A DNA stretch of 64,000 nt from Hafnia alvei (GTDB lineage Bacteria; Pseudomonadota; Gammaproteobacteria; Enterobacterales; Enterobacteriaceae): positions 1-64,000 of the forward strand of contig NZ_FMIQ01000027.1 of assembly GCF_900095695.1 (NCBI RefSeq), written 5' to 3'. The notes below the pieces were generated by a model that was not told where the DNA came from, did not search any database, and saw nothing but the letters and a program-made list of their open reading frames with translations. Below are positions 19,620 to 34,331 of the stretch, piece by piece. The translations under genes and the position numbers were made by a program. Position 1 is the first letter of the stretch. Each line of letters starts with the position of its first letter.

Positions 19620-20000
19620 ATGTCTGTAACGCTTTATAGCGGCAAGGCAGCGCGAAAATTACTGGCTCTGCAGTTACTGACTTTTGTTCTGTTCGGCATC
19701 GGCTTTTCGGTTAAAGAGATAAGCTGGGGTTTTTCAGCCGTTCTCGGTGGCTTGTCAGCGTGGTTGCCTAGCGTCGTTTTCATGCTGTTTGCTTTGCGTC
19801 ATCAAGCTCATACTCCAGCAGGAGGCCGAGTTGCATGGTCTTTTGCTATAGGTGAGGCGTTAAAGGTCGTCAGCACGATTGTTCTTATGATCGTGTCACT
19901 GGGGTGGTTTAAGGCGGCGTTATTCCCGCTTGGCCTGACTTATATCGCTGTGTTGGTTGTTCAGATCGTGGCACCAGCAATAATAGGTCGCAATAGCTGA
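19620..20000 (+). CDS. atpI: ATP synthase operon accessory protein AtpI
   Basis: A small membrane protein of 126 residues, equal to E. coli AtpI, encoded first in the atp operon. Four hydrophobic segments are visible. It assists c-ring assembly and is not part of the final enzyme; its sequence is the least conserved of the operon, as usual. HQAHTPAGGRVAWSFAIGEALKV carries the most conserved block, split here by family-typical glycine and arginine residues. A GGAGAG ribosome-binding site precedes the ATG. Confidence 0.92.
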   Translation: MSVTLYSGKAARKLLALQLLTFVLFGIGFSVKEISWGFSAVLGGLSAWLPSVVFMLFALRHQAHTPAGGRVAWSFAIGEALKVVSTIVLMIVSLGWFKAALFPLGLTYIAVLVVQIVAPAIIGRNS

Positions 20001-20052
20001 TCTGTTGTAAAACGGCCTTAAATTAAAACAGTTACCGTACTTAACTACTTAA

Positions 20053-20847
<795 letters not shown>

Positions 20848-20879
20848 TATTTTTAATAACACTACTGCGTTTAAACTGA

Positions 20880-21178
<299 letters not shown>

Positions 21179-21202
21179 TAACTATTTAAGAGGCATTGTG
21201 CT

Positions 21203-21673
21203 GTGAATCTTAACGCAACAATCCTCGGCCAGGCCATCGCGTTCATTTTGTTCGTGTGGTTCTGCATGAAGTTTGTATGGCCTCCAATTATGGATGCCAT
21301 CGAGAAGCGTCAAAAAGAAATTGCTGATGGCCTCTCAAGTGCAGAACGTGCGAAGAAAGATTTGGACTTAGCTCAAGCCAATGCGACCGACCAGCTGAAA
21401 AAAGCTAAAGCCGACGCTCAGGTGATTATTGAACAAGCGAACAAACGCAAAGCTCAAATCATCGACGAAGCTAAAGTTGAAGCTGAGCAGGAACGTAACA
21501 AAATCGTGGCGCAGGCGCAGGCTGAAATCGACGCAGAACGTAAACGCGCTCGTGAAGAGCTGCGTAAGCAAGTTGCTACGTTGGCTATTGCTGGTGCCGA
21601 GAAAATTATCGAACGTTCCGTGGATGAAGCTGCTAACAGCGACATCGTTGATAAACTGGTCGCTGAACTGTAA
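21203..21673 (+). CDS. atpF: ATP synthase Fo subunit b
   Basis: The peripheral stalk subunit of 156 residues. One N-terminal membrane helix ([19 protein letters not shown]) is followed by a long, highly charged coiled coil that dimerises and binds subunit delta. Translation starts at GTG (21203), as in E. coli atpF. An AAGAGGC site lies upstream. The next gene, atpH, begins 14 bp downstream. Confidence 0.97.
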   Translation: MNLNATILGQAIAFILFVWFCMKFVWPPIMDAIEKRQKEIADGLSSAERAKKDLDLAQANATDQLKKAKADAQVIIEQANKRKAQIIDEAKVEAEQERNKIVAQAQAEIDAERKRAREELRKQVATLAIAGAEKIIERSVDEAANSDIVDKLVAEL

Positions 21674-21687
21674 GGAGGGAGGGGCTG

Positions 21688-22221
21688 ATGTCTGAATTTA
21701 TCACGGTAGCTCGCCCCTACGCCAAAGCAGCTTTTGACTTTGCCGTTGAGCACCAGAACGTAGACCGTTGGCAGCAAATGCTAGCGTTCTGCGCTGAGGT
21801 GACCCGCAACGAGAACGTGGCTGAAATGCTTTCTGGTGCATTAGCACCGGAAACATTATCAAACCTGTTCATTGAATTGTGTGGTGATCAGCTCGATGAA
21901 TCCGGCCAGAACTTTATTAAAGTGATGGCTGAGAACGGACGTTTATTAGTTCTTCCTGAGGTGTTGCAGCAATTTAATACGCTGCGCGATGCGCTGGAGG
22001 CCACGGTTGACGTGGAAGTTACTTCAGCAGCAACTTTAAGCGATGAGCAGCTGAATAAAATCAGTGCCGCGATGGAAAAACGTCTGTCACGTAAAGTGAA
22101 GCTGAATTGCAAAATTGATAAGTCTGTCATGGCTGGCGTGGTTATTCGCGCTGGCGACCTAGTGATCGACGGCAGTATTCGCAGTCGTCTGGAACGCTTG
22201 GCAGACGTCTTGCAGTCTTAA
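21688..22221 (+). CDS. atpH: ATP synthase F1 subunit delta
   Basis: Links the top of the alpha3beta3 hexamer to the b-subunit stalk. It has 177 residues, as in E. coli. The N-terminus [18 protein letters not shown] and the C-terminal [18 protein letters not shown] block are family signatures. A near-consensus AAGGAGG ribosome-binding site overlaps the end of atpF. Confidence 0.97.
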   Translation: MSEFITVARPYAKAAFDFAVEHQNVDRWQQMLAFCAEVTRNENVAEMLSGALAPETLSNLFIELCGDQLDESGQNFIKVMAENGRLLVLPEVLQQFNTLRDALEATVDVEVTSAATLSDEQLNKISAAMEKRLSRKVKLNCKIDKSVMAGVVIRAGDLVIDGSIRSRLERLADVLQS

Positions 22222-22233
22222 GGGGACTGGAGC

Positions 22234-23775
22234 ATGCAACTGAATTCCACCGAAATCAGCGAACTGATCAAGCAGCGCATTGCTCAGTTCAATGTGGTGA
22301 GCGAAGCTCACAACGAAGGTACTATTGTGTCCGTGAGCGACGGTATTATCCGTGTTCATGGTCTGGCGGATGTTATGCAGGGCGAGATGATCGCGCTGCC
22401 AGGCAACCGCTACGCTATCGCACTGAACCTAGAGCGCGACTCTGTTGGTGCGGTAGTTATGGGTCCATACGCTGACTTAGCCGAAGGCATGAAAGTTAAG
22501 TGTACAGGCCGTATTCTGGAAGTACCGGTTGGTCGTGGCCTGTTGGGCCGCGTGGTTAACACCTTGGGTGAACCTATCGATGGTAAAGGTCCTGTAGACA
22601 ACGACGGCTTCTCTGCCGTTGAAGCTATCGCACCGGGCGTTATCGAACGTCAATCCGTTGATCAGCCTGTACAGACTGGTTATAAGTCCGTTGATGCCAT
22701 GATCCCAATCGGTCGTGGTCAGCGTGAACTGGTGATCGGTGACCGTCAGACCGGTAAAACCGCTCTGGCTGTTGACGCCATCATTAACCAGCGTGATTCC
22801 GGCATCAAATGTATTTATGTCGCTATCGGTCAGAAAGCTTCGACTATCGCAAACGTGGTTCGCAAACTGGAAGAGCACGGCGCATTGGCTAACACCATTG
22901 TTGTTGTTGCATCTGCTTCTGAGTCTGCTGCGCTGCAATATCTGGCTCCGTATGCCGGTTGTGCGATGGGCGAATACTTCCGTGACCGTGGTGAAGACTC
23001 GCTCATCATTTATGATGACCTGTCTAAACAAGCGGTTGCTTACCGTCAGATTTCCCTGCTGCTTCGTCGTCCACCAGGTCGTGAAGCATTCCCAGGCGAC
23101 GTCTTCTACCTCCACTCCCGTTTGCTGGAACGTGCTGCGCGTGTTAACGCCGAGTACGTAGAAGCTTTCACTAAGGGTGAAGTAAAAGGCGCTACCGGTT
23201 CACTGACGGCTCTGCCGATCATTGAAACTCAGGCGGGTGACGTTTCTGCGTTCGTTCCGACCAACGTAATTTCGATTACCGATGGTCAGATCTTCTTGGA
23301 ATCTAACCTGTTTAACGCCGGTATTCGTCCTGCGGTAAACCCGGGTATCTCTGTATCCCGTGTTGGTGGTGCTGCTCAGACCAAGATCATGAAAAAACTG
23401 TCCGGTGGTATTCGTACCGCGTTGGCACAGTATCGTGAACTGGCTGCGTTCTCTCAGTTCGCATCCGATCTGGATGATGCAACCCGTAAACAGCTGAACC
23501 ACGGTCAGAAAGTGACCGAGTTACTGAAACAGAAACAGTATGCACCGATGTCGGTTGCAGAACAGTCTCTGGTTCTGTTTGCAGCTGAACGTGGCTATCT
23601 GGAAGACGTTGAACTGGCTAAGATCGGTAGCTTTGAAGCTGCTCTGATGGCTTACGTTGAACGTGAGCACGCTGACCTGATGCAACAAATCAACCAAACT
23701 GGTGCTTACAATGACGAGATCGAGGGCAAGCTGAAAGGCATCCTCGATACCTTCAAGGCAACCCAGTCCTGGTAA
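22234..23775 (+). CDS. atpA: ATP synthase F1 subunit alpha
   Basis: The non-catalytic nucleotide-binding subunit, 513 residues as in E. coli. The P-loop is GDRQTGKTA near residues 169-177. The arginine finger lies in [14 protein letters not shown]. The C-terminal helical domain ends DTFKATQSW. It starts 12 bp after atpH. A long hairpin follows its stop codon before atpG. Confidence 0.98.
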   Translation: MQLNSTEISELIKQRIAQFNVVSEAHNEGTIVSVSDGIIRVHGLADVMQGEMIALPGNRYAIALNLERDSVGAVVMGPYADLAEGMKVKCTGRILEVPVGRGLLGRVVNTLGEPIDGKGPVDNDGFSAVEAIAPGVIERQSVDQPVQTGYKSVDAMIPIGRGQRELVIGDRQTGKTALAVDAIINQRDSGIKCIYVAIGQKASTIANVVRKLEEHGALANTIVVVASASESAALQYLAPYAGCAMGEYFRDRGEDSLIIYDDLSKQAVAYRQISLLLRRPPGREAFPGDVFYLHSRLLERAARVNAEYVEAFTKGEVKGATGSLTALPIIETQAGDVSAFVPTNVISITDGQIFLESNLFNAGIRPAVNPGISVSRVGGAAQTKIMKKLSGGIRTALAQYRELAAFSQFASDLDDATRKQLNHGQKVTELLKQKQYAPMSVAEQSLVLFAAERGYLEDVELAKIGSFEAALMAYVEREHADLMQQINQTGAYNDEIEGKLKGILDTFKATQSW

Positions 23776-23780
23776 TACCG

Positions 23781-23824
23781 TTACGGCCTGATGGCTTTCG
23801 TTAAAGAATGCTGTCGGGCCGTAA
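23781..23824 (+). other. Intercistronic hairpin between atpA and atpG
   Basis: TTACGGCCTGATGGC (23781-23795) pairs along 15 positions, including G-U pairs, with GCTGTCGGGCCGTAA (23810-23824) around a 14-base loop. There is no U-run, so it is not a terminator. It could lower atpG expression relative to atpA, matching the 3:1 subunit ratio; that role is inferred. Confidence 0.65.
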
Positions 23825-23844
23825 GGTCTTGAGGAGAAGCAGAG

Positions 23845-24708
23845 ATGGCCGGCGCAAAAGAGATACGTAGTAAGATCGCAAGCGTCCAAAACACGCAAAA
23901 GATCACTAAAGCGATGGAAATGGTCGCCGCCTCCAAAATGCGTAAAACGCAGGATCGCATGGCGGCCAGCCGTCCTTATGCAGAAACCATGCGCAAAGTG
24001 ATTGGTCACCTTGCCCTTGGTAATCTGGAATATAAACACCCGTACCTGGAAGAGCGCGATGTTAAGCGCGTTGGGTATCTGGTGGTTTCTACCGACCGTG
24101 GTCTGTGTGGTGGCTTGAACATTAACCTGTTCAAAAAACTGCTGACGGATATGAAAAGCTGGAACGAAAAAAGCGTTGAAGTTGATCTTGCGCTGATTGG
24201 TTCCAAAGCAGCATCTTTCTTTGGTTCTGTGGGCGGTAATATCGTTGCACAGGTAACCGGTATGGGTGACCACCCTTCCCTTTCTGAATTGATTGGGCCG
24301 GTAAAAGTGATGTTGCAGGCTTATGATGAAGGGCGTCTGGACAAACTGTATGTGGTGAGCAACAAGTTCATCAATACCATGTCTCAAGAACCTCAAATCC
24401 TTCAGCTGTTGCCGCTGCCACCGTCTGATGATAGCGAGTTGAAGAAGAAATCATGGGATTACCTGTACGAACCCGATCCTAAGGCGCTGCTGGATACCTT
24501 GCTGCGTCGTTATGTGGAATCTCAGGTTTATCAGGGCGTCGTGGAAAACCTGGCCAGTGAGCAGGCCGCTCGAATGGTTGCGATGAAAGCCGCAACTGAT
24601 AACGGCGGTAGCCTGATCAAAGAGCTGCAGTTGGTATACAACAAAGCTCGTCAGGCCAGCATTACCCAAGAGCTCACCGAGATCGTCGGTGGGGCCTCCG
24701 CGGTTTAA
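23845..24708 (+). CDS. atpG: ATP synthase F1 subunit gamma
   Basis: The central rotor shaft, 287 residues as in E. coli. The N-terminal helix ([20 protein letters not shown]) and the C-terminal helix ([19 protein letters not shown]) form the coiled coil inside the alpha-beta hexamer, and DRGLCGGLN is the conserved middle block. It is preceded by the atpA-atpG hairpin and a TGAGGAG ribosome-binding site. Confidence 0.98.
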   Translation: MAGAKEIRSKIASVQNTQKITKAMEMVAASKMRKTQDRMAASRPYAETMRKVIGHLALGNLEYKHPYLEERDVKRVGYLVVSTDRGLCGGLNINLFKKLLTDMKSWNEKSVEVDLALIGSKAASFFGSVGGNIVAQVTGMGDHPSLSELIGPVKVMLQAYDEGRLDKLYVVSNKFINTMSQEPQILQLLPLPPSDDSELKKKSWDYLYEPDPKALLDTLLRRYVESQVYQGVVENLASEQAARMVAMKAATDNGGSLIKELQLVYNKARQASITQELTEIVGGASAV

Positions 24709-26124
<1,416 letters not shown>

Positions 26125-26144
26125 CGCCTTGAGAGGAGGTTGAT

Positions 26145-26564
26145 ATGGCTATGACTTACCATCTGGACGTTGTCAGCGCAGAGCAGAAAATGTTTTCTGG
26201 GCTGGTACAGAAAATCCAGGTGACAGGTAGTGAAGGTGAGCTAGGGGTTTTCCCTGGTCACGCCCCGCTGCTTACTGCCATTAAGCCTGGCATGGTGCGT
26301 ATTGTTAAACAGCATGGTGAAGAAGAGTTCATCTACCTGTCCGGCGGTATCCTTGAGGTACAGCCGAGCTCGGTAACCGTGTTGGCAGATACCGCCATTC
26401 GTGGTCAAGACCTCGACGAGGCGCGAGCGATGGAATCTAAGCGTAAAGCGGAAGAACACATCAATAACTCGCACGGCGATGTCGACTATGCTCAGGCATC
26501 AGCGGAATTGTCCAAAGCGATCGCGAAACTTCGCGTTATCGAATTGACCAAGAAAGCGATGTAA
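26145..26564 (+). CDS. atpC: ATP synthase F1 subunit epsilon
   Basis: The rotor subunit and intrinsic inhibitor, 139 residues as in E. coli. An N-terminal beta-sandwich ([17 protein letters not shown] to about residue 85) is followed by the two C-terminal inhibitory helices. An AGAGGAGG ribosome-binding site precedes it. It ends the operon, and a strong terminator follows 13 bp later. Confidence 0.97.
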   Translation: MAMTYHLDVVSAEQKMFSGLVQKIQVTGSEGELGVFPGHAPLLTAIKPGMVRIVKQHGEEEFIYLSGGILEVQPSSVTVLADTAIRGQDLDEARAMESKRKAEEHINNSHGDVDYAQASAELSKAIAKLRVIELTKKAM

Positions 26565-26577
26565 GCAGACTCCAAAT

Positions 26578-26606
26578 AAAAAGCGGCTGAAAAGCCGCTT
26601 TTTTTT
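26578..26606 (+). terminator. Rho-independent terminator of the atp operon
   Basis: AAGCGGCT (26581-26588) and AGCCGCTT (26593-26600) form a perfect stem with a 4-base loop, and a run of eight T follows. Confidence 0.95.
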
Positions 26607-26836
26607 ATTCTGAAAATAAGACTTTCCCCAGAGCAAATCTCGCCTAAACGTTGTGCAATTAACCTATTATTTGTCTCTGTTCGCAGACATATTTTCCCAT
26701 TCTGCCCGCTGTTATTTATTATGTGTCTATTCCGCAGCCAGCGCGGCTTGCGAAAGTTTTGTGCTGAGAAATATGTAGTAATTCTGTTATCAAACAGGTT
26801 TACTTTGCCCATCAATTTGAATGAATCAGGTTGCTT

Positions 26837-28204
26837 ATGTCTAACAGTTCTTTAAGCGTTGTTATTCTTGCCGCAGGCAAGGGTACTCGTATGTATTCCG
26901 ATCTTCCTAAAGTGCTTCATCCTCTGGCTGGAAAGCCAATGGTTCAGCATGTCATTGATACGGCTTTAAAGTTGGGCGCACAGAACGTGCATCTGGTTTA
27001 TGGCCACTGTGGGGATCTGCTAAAAGAAAAACTGTCAGACCAACCGCTGAACTGGGTATTACAGGCCGAGCAGCTGGGGACTGGGCATGCGATGCAACAA
27101 GCGGCGCCACATTTTTCTGATGATGAAGATGTGCTGATGCTGTATGGCGATGTGCCGCTTATTTCCGGTGAAACGCTGCAACGTCTGTTAGCTGCTAAAC
27201 CGCAGGGCGGTATTGGTTTGCTGACCGTTAAGCTTGCTAATCCTACTGGCTATGGCCGCATAGTGCGTGAAAACGACAACGTTGTGGGCATCGTTGAACA
27301 TAAAGATGCCACGGCTGAGCAGCATAAAATCAATGAAATCAACACTGGAATTCTGGTTGCTAGTGGTCGCGATCTAAAACGTTGGCTAGGCAAACTTAAC
27401 AACAATAATGTTCAGGGTGAATATTACATTACTGACATTATCGCCTTGGCGCATCAGGAAGGTAATCGTATCGAAGCCGTTCATCCTGATCGCTTGAGTG
27501 AGGTTGAGGGCGTTAACAACCGTCTGCAGCTGTCTGCTCTGGAGCGTGAATACCAGTCTGAACAGGCACAGAAGCTGTTGTTAGCTGGCGTAATGTTGCT
27601 TGATCCTGCCCGTTTCGATCTGCGCGGTGAACTGATCCACGGTCGCGACATCTCCATTGATACCAACGTGATTATCGAAGGTACCGTTAAGCTGGGCGAT
27701 CGCGTACGTATCGGTACCGGCTGTGTGCTGAAAGACTGCGTTATCGGTGATGATTGCGAAATTAGCCCTTATACCGTGATTGAAAACTCCACTTTAGCGA
27801 CGGAATGTACCGTGGGGCCATTCGCTCGCCTGCGTCCAGGCGCTGATTTGGCTGAGAAGGCGCATGTTGGCAACTTTGTTGAGATGAAGAAAGCGCGCTT
27901 GGGTAAAGGCTCCAAAGCAGGACACCTTTCCTATTTGGGCGATGCGGAAATTGGCGAAAACGTGAACATTGGTGCGGGTACGATTACCTGTAACTACGAT
28001 GGCGCAAATAAATTTAAGACAATTATCGGCGACGATGTGTTTGTGGGGTCCGATACTCAACTGGTGGCTCCAGTCACCATTGGCAACGGTGTCACTATTG
28101 CTGCGGGCACAACCGTAACGAAAAACGTGGCGGAAAACGAGCTGGTTTTAAGCCGCGTTAAGCAAACGCATATCCAAGGCTGGAAGCGCCCGGTAAAGAA
28201 ATAG
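26837..28204 (+). CDS. glmU: Bifunctional GlcN-1-P acetyltransferase / GlcNAc-1-P uridyltransferase GlmU
   Basis: Makes UDP-GlcNAc for peptidoglycan and LPS. The N-terminal uridyltransferase domain has the pyrophosphorylase loop [18 protein letters not shown] near residue 11. The C-terminal left-handed beta-helix carries hexapeptide repeats and the acetyltransferase active-site block [20 protein letters not shown]. It has 455 residues (E. coli 456). I chose the ATG at 26837 with AGG upstream; a TTG two codons earlier is possible. glmS follows after 230 bp. Confidence 0.96.
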   Translation: MSNSSLSVVILAAGKGTRMYSDLPKVLHPLAGKPMVQHVIDTALKLGAQNVHLVYGHCGDLLKEKLSDQPLNWVLQAEQLGTGHAMQQAAPHFSDDEDVLMLYGDVPLISGETLQRLLAAKPQGGIGLLTVKLANPTGYGRIVRENDNVVGIVEHKDATAEQHKINEINTGILVASGRDLKRWLGKLNNNNVQGEYYITDIIALAHQEGNRIEAVHPDRLSEVEGVNNRLQLSALEREYQSEQAQKLLLAGVMLLDPARFDLRGELIHGRDISIDTNVIIEGTVKLGDRVRIGTGCVLKDCVIGDDCEISPYTVIENSTLATECTVGPFARLRPGADLAEKAHVGNFVEMKKARLGKGSKAGHLSYLGDAEIGENVNIGAGTITCNYDGANKFKTIIGDDVFVGSDTQLVAPVTIGNGVTIAAGTTVTKNVAENELVLSRVKQTHIQGWKRPVKK

Positions 28205-28337
28205 TCGCCGAATAATATAGGTTATCCCCGTTAAACACGGTTGATGATTACAACGGTAATCTATTTTGCACTGTGTCTTGTTTACCAAGGCACAGAACAA
28301 AATAAGCAGTAAAAAATAATATCCCCACAGGGGAATC

Positions 28338-28413
28338 GCCCCAATCTCTACAGGCTCGGGGCACCAAATCAGATCGTACGGACATCGACAGAACAGCAAA
28401 CGAAATGCTGTTC
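28338..28413 (+). promoter_or_regulatory. Structured glmS leader with two hairpins
   Basis: In the glmU-glmS gap, GCCCC (28338-28342) pairs with GGGGC (28358-28362), and GAACAGCA (28391-28398) pairs with TGCTGTTC (28406-28413) around a 7-base loop, ending 22 bp before the glmS ATG. In E. coli the glmS leader is regulated by the small RNA GlmZ, which relieves an inhibitory structure. The second hairpin is a candidate for that structure; the GlmZ gene itself is not in the window. Confidence 0.55.
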
Positions 28414-28434
28414 TTGTTATAGGAATCAAACACT

Positions 28435-30267
28435 ATGTGTGGAATTGTTGGCGCAGTTGCGCAGCGTGATATTGCAGAAATCCTGTTAGAAGGTCTGCGT
28501 CGTTTAGAATACCGTGGTTATGATTCTGCGGGTCTGGCGGTCGTTGATCATCAGGGGCATATGCAGCGTATCCGCCGCGTCGGAAAGGTGCAGGCTCTCA
28601 GTGATGCCGTAGCGGAAAGCCCAATGACCGGGGGAACCGGTATTGCGCATACTCGCTGGGCAACGCACGGTGAACCTACCGAGCACAATGCGCACCCGCA
28701 TGTTTCTGAACATATTGCCGTGGTACACAACGGTATTATCGAAAACTACGAATCCCTGCGTGCGTTGTTGATTGAGCGTGGCTATCACTTTACGTCTGAA
28801 ACCGACACCGAAGTGATCGCGCATCTCACCCATTGGGAGCAGCAGCAGGCTGGTGGTTCTCTATTAGAAGTGGTTCAACGCGTTATTCCACAGCTGCGTG
28901 GCGCTTACGGCACCGTAGTGATGGATGCACGCCATCCAGATGTGCTGGTCACCGCCCGCTCAGGTAGTCCGCTGGTGATTGGTTGCGGGATGGGAGAAAA
29001 CTTTATTGCCTCCGATCAGCTGGCACTGCTGCCTGTTACTCGCCGCTTCATCTTTTTGGAAGAGGGCGATATAGCCGAAGTGACGCGCCGTACGGTGAAG
29101 ATCTTTGATAAAGAAGGCAATGCTGTTGAACGCGCAGAAATTGAATCCAACGTGCAATATGACGCGGGTGACAAAGGTGCATACCGCCACTACATGCAAA
29201 AAGAGATCTACGAGCAGCCGTTAGCCATCAAAAATACCCTCGAGGGGCGTTTTAGCCACGGTAAAGTTGATCTGAGCGAACTCGGCGAGAAAGCTGATGC
29301 GCTGCTGGCGAAGGTGGAGCACATCCAGATTATCGCCTGTGGGACTTCATACCACTCGGGTATGGTGGCGCGCTATTGGTTTGAATCTCTGGCCGGTGTG
29401 CCTTGCGACGTGGAGATTGCTTCTGAATTCCGCTATCGCAAGTCTGCGGTACGTAAAAACAGCCTGATTATTACGTTATCTCAGTCGGGTGAAACTGCGG
29501 ATACGTTAGCGGCTTTACGTCTGTCTAAAGAGATTGGCTATTTAGGCTCGTTGGCTATCTGTAACGTAGCGAGCTCGTCGCTGGTGCGTGAATCTGATTT
29601 GGCTCTGATGACCAAAGCAGGAACGGAAATCGGCGTAGCATCAACCAAAGCGTTTACCACTCAGTTAACCGTTTTGCTGATGCTGGTGGCGCGTATTGGT
29701 CGCCTGCATGCGATGCCTGAACAGGTTGAACACGATATCGTTCACGCCCTGCAAGCTCTGCCTGCGCGTATTGAGCAGATGTTATCAATGGATCAAGGCA
29801 TTGAAGAATTAGCCGAAGATTTCATGGATAAGCAGCATGCGTTGTTCCTTGGCCGTGGCGATCAGTACCCAATTGCAATGGAAGGTGCTCTGAAGCTTAA
29901 AGAGATCTCCTATATCCACGCAGAAGCCTATGCGGCAGGTGAACTCAAACACGGACCACTGGCGCTGATTGATGCCGATATGCCGGTGGTTGTGATTGCG
30001 CCAAACAACGAACTGTTGGAAAAATTAAAATCCAATATTGAAGAAGTTCGCGCGCGCGGCGGTTTACTGTATGTCTTCGCTGATAAAGACGCAGGCTTCA
30101 CCGATAGCGAAGGTATGCGCATTATTTCTCTGCCGCACGTAGAAGAGGTGATTGCGCCAATCTTCTATACCGTTCCGCTTCAGCTGCTTTCGTATCACGT
30201 GGCGCTGATCAAAGGTACTGATGTCGATCAGCCGCGAAATCTGGCTAAATCGGTAACCGTTGAGTAA
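28435..30267 (+). CDS. glmS: Glutamine-fructose-6-phosphate aminotransferase GlmS
   Basis: First committed enzyme of amino-sugar synthesis: fructose 6-phosphate plus glutamine gives glucosamine 6-phosphate. It has 610 residues (E. coli 609). The N-terminal class II amidotransferase domain begins at the catalytic cysteine in MCGIVGAV. Two SIS isomerase domains follow ([25 protein letters not shown]), and the C-terminus is [13 protein letters not shown]. An AGGAA site lies upstream. Confidence 0.97.
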   Translation: MCGIVGAVAQRDIAEILLEGLRRLEYRGYDSAGLAVVDHQGHMQRIRRVGKVQALSDAVAESPMTGGTGIAHTRWATHGEPTEHNAHPHVSEHIAVVHNGIIENYESLRALLIERGYHFTSETDTEVIAHLTHWEQQQAGGSLLEVVQRVIPQLRGAYGTVVMDARHPDVLVTARSGSPLVIGCGMGENFIASDQLALLPVTRRFIFLEEGDIAEVTRRTVKIFDKEGNAVERAEIESNVQYDAGDKGAYRHYMQKEIYEQPLAIKNTLEGRFSHGKVDLSELGEKADALLAKVEHIQIIACGTSYHSGMVARYWFESLAGVPCDVEIASEFRYRKSAVRKNSLIITLSQSGETADTLAALRLSKEIGYLGSLAICNVASSSLVRESDLALMTKAGTEIGVASTKAFTTQLTVLLMLVARIGRLHAMPEQVEHDIVHALQALPARIEQMLSMDQGIEELAEDFMDKQHALFLGRGDQYPIAMEGALKLKEISYIHAEAYAAGELKHGPLALIDADMPVVVIAPNNELLEKLKSNIEEVRARGGLLYVFADKDAGFTDSEGMRIISLPHVEEVIAPIFYTVPLQLLSYHVALIKGTDVDQPRNLAKSVTVE

Positions 30268-30277
30268 AACCGTCTCT

Positions 30278-30302
30278 AAGCCCCGTTCGCGGGGCTTTTT
30301 CA
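30278..30302 (+). terminator. Rho-independent terminator after glmS
   Basis: AAGCCCC (30278-30284) pairs with GGGGCTT (30291-30297) around loop GTTCGC, followed by a T-rich tail. Confidence 0.92.
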
Positions 30303-30328
30303 TTTTTCCCCGCCAACAAACATTTCAT

Positions 30329-30380
30329 CTGTAATAAAACTGTCATATTCCATACATTTTACTGTCATCAAACTGCCTTA
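30329..30380 (+). promoter_or_regulatory. Two PHO boxes of the pst promoter
   Basis: CTGTAAT-4 bp-CTGTCAT begins at 30329 and CTGTCAT-4 bp-CTGCCTT begins at 30362. Each pair repeats at 11 bp, and the two boxes are 33 bp apart, three helical turns. This is the PhoB dimer target. A weak -10 candidate, CATACT, is at 30396-30401. PhoB-phosphate should activate pstSCAB-phoU under phosphate starvation. Confidence 0.88.
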
Positions 30381-30455
30381 TTTTCCCTCCTGCACCATAC
30401 TTAAACTTGATTGTTCACACTGATGCTGATGAATAACACTCCCCGTGGAGGGAAT

Positions 30456-31529
30456 ATGAAGCCGATGCGTTCCTTGGTTGTCACTAAAAAAATGGTTACC
30501 TCTAAGACTGTTGCTGCCATTGTTGCTGCAACTTGCTCTCTGACTACAATGTCTGCATTTGCCGCGACCAGCTTGACCGGTGCCGGTGCGACTTTCCCCG
30601 CGCCTGTTTATGCTAAGTGGGCAGATACCTATCAGAAAGAAACCGGTAACAAAGTTAACTATCAAGGTATTGGTTCTTCCGGCGGCGTTAAGCAAATTAT
30701 TGCTAACACCGTTGATTTCGGTGCTTCTGATGCGCCTCTTACCGATGAAAAACTGGCCGCAGACGGCCTGTTCCAGTTCCCAACCGTTATCGGTGGTGTG
30801 GTGCTGGCGGTCAATATTCCGGGTTTGAAATCTGGCGAACTAACGCTGGATGGCAAAACTCTGGGTGATATCTATTTGGGCAACATCAAAAAATGGAATG
30901 ACCCAGCGATCACCAAATTAAATCCAGGCTTAAAACTGCCCGATACCAACATTGCCGTGGTTCGCCGCGCTGATGGCTCTGGTACTTCTTATGTCTTCAC
31001 CAACTATCTGGCGAAAGTGAACCCAGATTGGAAATCTAAAGTTGGCGCAGGATCTACCGTTAATTGGCCAACCGGTTTGGGCGGCAAGGGTAACGACGGC
31101 GTAGCCGCGTTTATCCAGCGTCTGCCAGGTTCCATTGGCTATGTTGAGTATGCTTACGTTAAGCAAAGCAAGCTGGCTTATACCAAGCTGATCTCTGCTG
31201 ATGGCGACGCTGTTCTGCCAACGGAAGAGAGCTTTAGCAACGCTGCTAAAGGCGCTGACTGGAGCAAATCCTTCGCCCAAGACCTGACCAACCAGAAAGG
31301 CGCTAATGCATGGCCTATCAGCTCCACCACCTTCATTCTGGTGCATAAAGATCAGCAGAAACCAGAGCAGGGTGCTGCGGTACTGAAATTCTTTGACTGG
31401 GCCTATAAAAATGGCGGCAAAGAAGCCAGCGCTTTGGACTATGCACCACTGCCTAACGCTGTCGTTGAGCAGATCCGTGCAGCATGGAAGACCAACGTAA
31501 AAGATAGTTCAGGTAAAGCGCTGTACTAA
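30456..31529 (+). CDS. pstS: Periplasmic phosphate-binding protein PstS
   Basis: High-affinity phosphate receptor of the PstSCAB importer. I place the start at 30456, behind a consensus GGAGGG site, giving 357 residues (E. coli 346). The signal peptide runs [17 protein letters not shown]... to the AFA box before ATSLTGAG, about 11 residues longer than in E. coli. Phosphate-binding segments are [20 protein letters not shown] and RRADGSGTS. The C-terminus DSSGKALY matches the family. Confidence 0.96.
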   Translation: MKPMRSLVVTKKMVTSKTVAAIVAATCSLTTMSAFAATSLTGAGATFPAPVYAKWADTYQKETGNKVNYQGIGSSGGVKQIIANTVDFGASDAPLTDEKLAADGLFQFPTVIGGVVLAVNIPGLKSGELTLDGKTLGDIYLGNIKKWNDPAITKLNPGLKLPDTNIAVVRRADGSGTSYVFTNYLAKVNPDWKSKVGAGSTVNWPTGLGGKGNDGVAAFIQRLPGSIGYVEYAYVKQSKLAYTKLISADGDAVLPTEESFSNAAKGADWSKSFAQDLTNQKGANAWPISSTTFILVHKDQQKPEQGAAVLKFFDWAYKNGGKEASALDYAPLPNAVVEQIRAAWKTNVKDSSGKALY

Positions 31530-31592
31530 TGTTTCATCCGCTTCCAGAGCTGATGCTTTGGAAGCGGAACACTAGTTTAAGAAGAGAATCAC

Positions 31593-32579
31593 ATGGCTGA
31601 ACATCCGTTACCTAAGCCTTCGTTGCCCAAGAAAGAATCAAAAATAAAACCACCGAGTAAAAACGGTGACGTTATCTTTGGTGCTCTAGTCAAACTAGCA
31701 GCGCTGATTACTCTATTGTTGCTGGGCGGCATTATTGTTTCGCTGTTTATCGCGTCGCTGCCGAGCATCCAGAAGTTTGGCTTCGCCTTCCTGTGGTCCA
31801 AAGAGTGGGACGCACCAGCGGAGCAGTTCGGTGCCTTAGTACCCATTTACGGCACGATCGTCACCTCAATCATTGCCTTAGTGATTGCCGTACCGGTGAG
31901 TTTTGGGATCGCGTTGTTCCTCACTGAACTCGCACCAACTTGGCTGCGCCGCCCGCTGGGTGTTGCGATTGAACTGTTGGCCGCTATTCCGAGCATTGTT
32001 TATGGCATGTGGGGGCTGTTTGTTTTTGCTCCGCTGTTTGCCGAATATTTCCAAACGCCGGTGGGCGATGTGCTTTCCGGTATTCCGATTGTGGGTGACC
32101 TATTTGCTGGCCCTGCGTTTGGTATCGGTATTTTGGCAGCCGGCGTGATTCTTGCCATCATGATCATTCCTTATATTGCCGCCGTAATGCGTGACGTGTT
32201 TGAGCAAACGCCGGTGATGATGAAAGAATCCGCCTACGGCATTGGCTGTACGACGTGGGAAGTGATGAGCCGCATCGTTCTGCCATTTACCAAAAATGGA
32301 GTGATTGGCGGCATCATGCTGGGCTTAGGGCGTGCGCTGGGCGAAACCATGGCGGTAACCTTCGTTATTGGTAATACCTACCAGCTCGACAGCGCTTCGC
32401 TGTTTATGCCGGGGAACAGTATTACTTCTGCTTTGGCGAACGAGTTTGCTGAGGCTGAGTCAGGACTACATACGGCGGCGTTGATGGAATTAGGCCTGAT
32501 CCTGTTTGTTATCACGTTCATTGTGTTGGCGTTGTCCAAGCTGATGATTTTACGTCTTGATAAGAATGAGGGACGTTAA
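31593..32579 (+). CDS. pstC: Phosphate ABC transporter permease PstC
   Basis: A membrane subunit with 328 residues (E. coli 319) and about six transmembrane helices. The coupling-loop region [24 protein letters not shown] is the family's EAA-type motif. The charged N-terminal extension is rich in lysine and proline. It lies 63 bp after pstS, and the pstA ATG follows its stop codon by 1 bp. Confidence 0.96.
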   Translation: MAEHPLPKPSLPKKESKIKPPSKNGDVIFGALVKLAALITLLLLGGIIVSLFIASLPSIQKFGFAFLWSKEWDAPAEQFGALVPIYGTIVTSIIALVIAVPVSFGIALFLTELAPTWLRRPLGVAIELLAAIPSIVYGMWGLFVFAPLFAEYFQTPVGDVLSGIPIVGDLFAGPAFGIGILAAGVILAIMIIPYIAAVMRDVFEQTPVMMKESAYGIGCTTWEVMSRIVLPFTKNGVIGGIMLGLGRALGETMAVTFVIGNTYQLDSASLFMPGNSITSALANEFAEAESGLHTAALMELGLILFVITFIVLALSKLMILRLDKNEGR

Positions 32580-32580
32580 G

Positions 32581-33468
32581 ATGGCGATGATTGATATGAA
32601 TGACGCTCAGGCTTTAGCCAGTTCACGCCGAAAAATGCAGGCATGGCGTCGTCAGAAAAACCGCATTGCGCTGTTTTTGTCGATGGTTACGATGGCCTTT
32701 GGGCTGTTCTGGCTAGTGTGGATTTTATTTTCGACGATCACGAAAGGCGTTGATGGCATGTCCATCGCGCTGTTTACCGAAATGACGCCCCCGCCAAACA
32801 GTGAGGGCGGTGGTTTGGCTAACGCCATTGCCGGTTCTGGCTTGCTAATCCTGTGGGCTACGGTGATTGGTACTCCGCTAGGCATTATGGCTGGTATCTA
32901 TTTAGCCGAGTATGGCCGCAAAGGATGGTTGGCGAATTTTATCCGCTTTATTAATGACATCTTGCTCTCTGCGCCGTCTATTGTGGTTGGGCTGTTTGTT
33001 TACACCATCGTTGTTGCCAAGGTGCAGCATTTCTCCGGGTGGGCGGGTGTGATTGCGCTAGCGCTGTTGCAGATCCCTATCGTTATTCGTACCACCGAAA
33101 ACATGCTGAAACTGGTACCTGATAGCCTGCGTGAAGCGGCCTATGCGCTGGGAACACCAAAATGGAAGATGATCTCTGCCATCACGTTAAAAGCATCGGT
33201 TTCCGGCATTATCACCGGCGTGCTGTTGGCGATTGCGCGTATTGCTGGTGAAACCGCACCGCTGCTGTTTACATCGCTCTCCAACCAGTTTTGGAGCACC
33301 GATATGTCGCAGCCGATTGCCAACCTCCCGGTCACCATATTTAAGTTTGCAATGAGCCCGTTCGCCGAATGGCAAGAGCTGGCTTGGGCTGGGGTGTTAC
33401 TGATAACCCTATGTGTTCTGCTGCTGAACATTCTGGCGCGCGTCGTTTTTGCTCAGAAGAAGCGCTAA
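32581..33468 (+). CDS. pstA: Phosphate ABC transporter permease PstA
   Basis: Second membrane subunit, 295 residues (E. coli 296), with about six helices. The coupling loop is [21 protein letters not shown]. The start at 32581 ([13 protein letters not shown]) aligns with E. coli; a longer reading would begin inside pstC. A 72-bp gap with a G-U-rich hairpin separates it from pstB. Confidence 0.96.
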   Translation: MAMIDMNDAQALASSRRKMQAWRRQKNRIALFLSMVTMAFGLFWLVWILFSTITKGVDGMSIALFTEMTPPPNSEGGGLANAIAGSGLLILWATVIGTPLGIMAGIYLAEYGRKGWLANFIRFINDILLSAPSIVVGLFVYTIVVAKVQHFSGWAGVIALALLQIPIVIRTTENMLKLVPDSLREAAYALGTPKWKMISAITLKASVSGIITGVLLAIARIAGETAPLLFTSLSNQFWSTDMSQPIANLPVTIFKFAMSPFAEWQELAWAGVLLITLCVLLLNILARVVFAQKKR

Positions 33469-33507
33469 GAAAAAGCATTAATTATTGCAGGCGTTGCTTA
33501 TCTCTAA

Positions 33508-34317
<810 letters not shown>

Positions 34318-34331
34318 TTACGGGACTTATC

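Noticed and set aside
22477..23115. A 212-codon minus-strand frame inside atpA
   Set aside because: Antisense shadow of a conserved gene, with low-complexity composition and no ribosome-binding context.
23521..24396. A 291-codon open frame on the minus strand across atpA/atpG
   Set aside because: It lies antisense to two highly conserved atp genes, has no family resemblance, and follows from their codon use.
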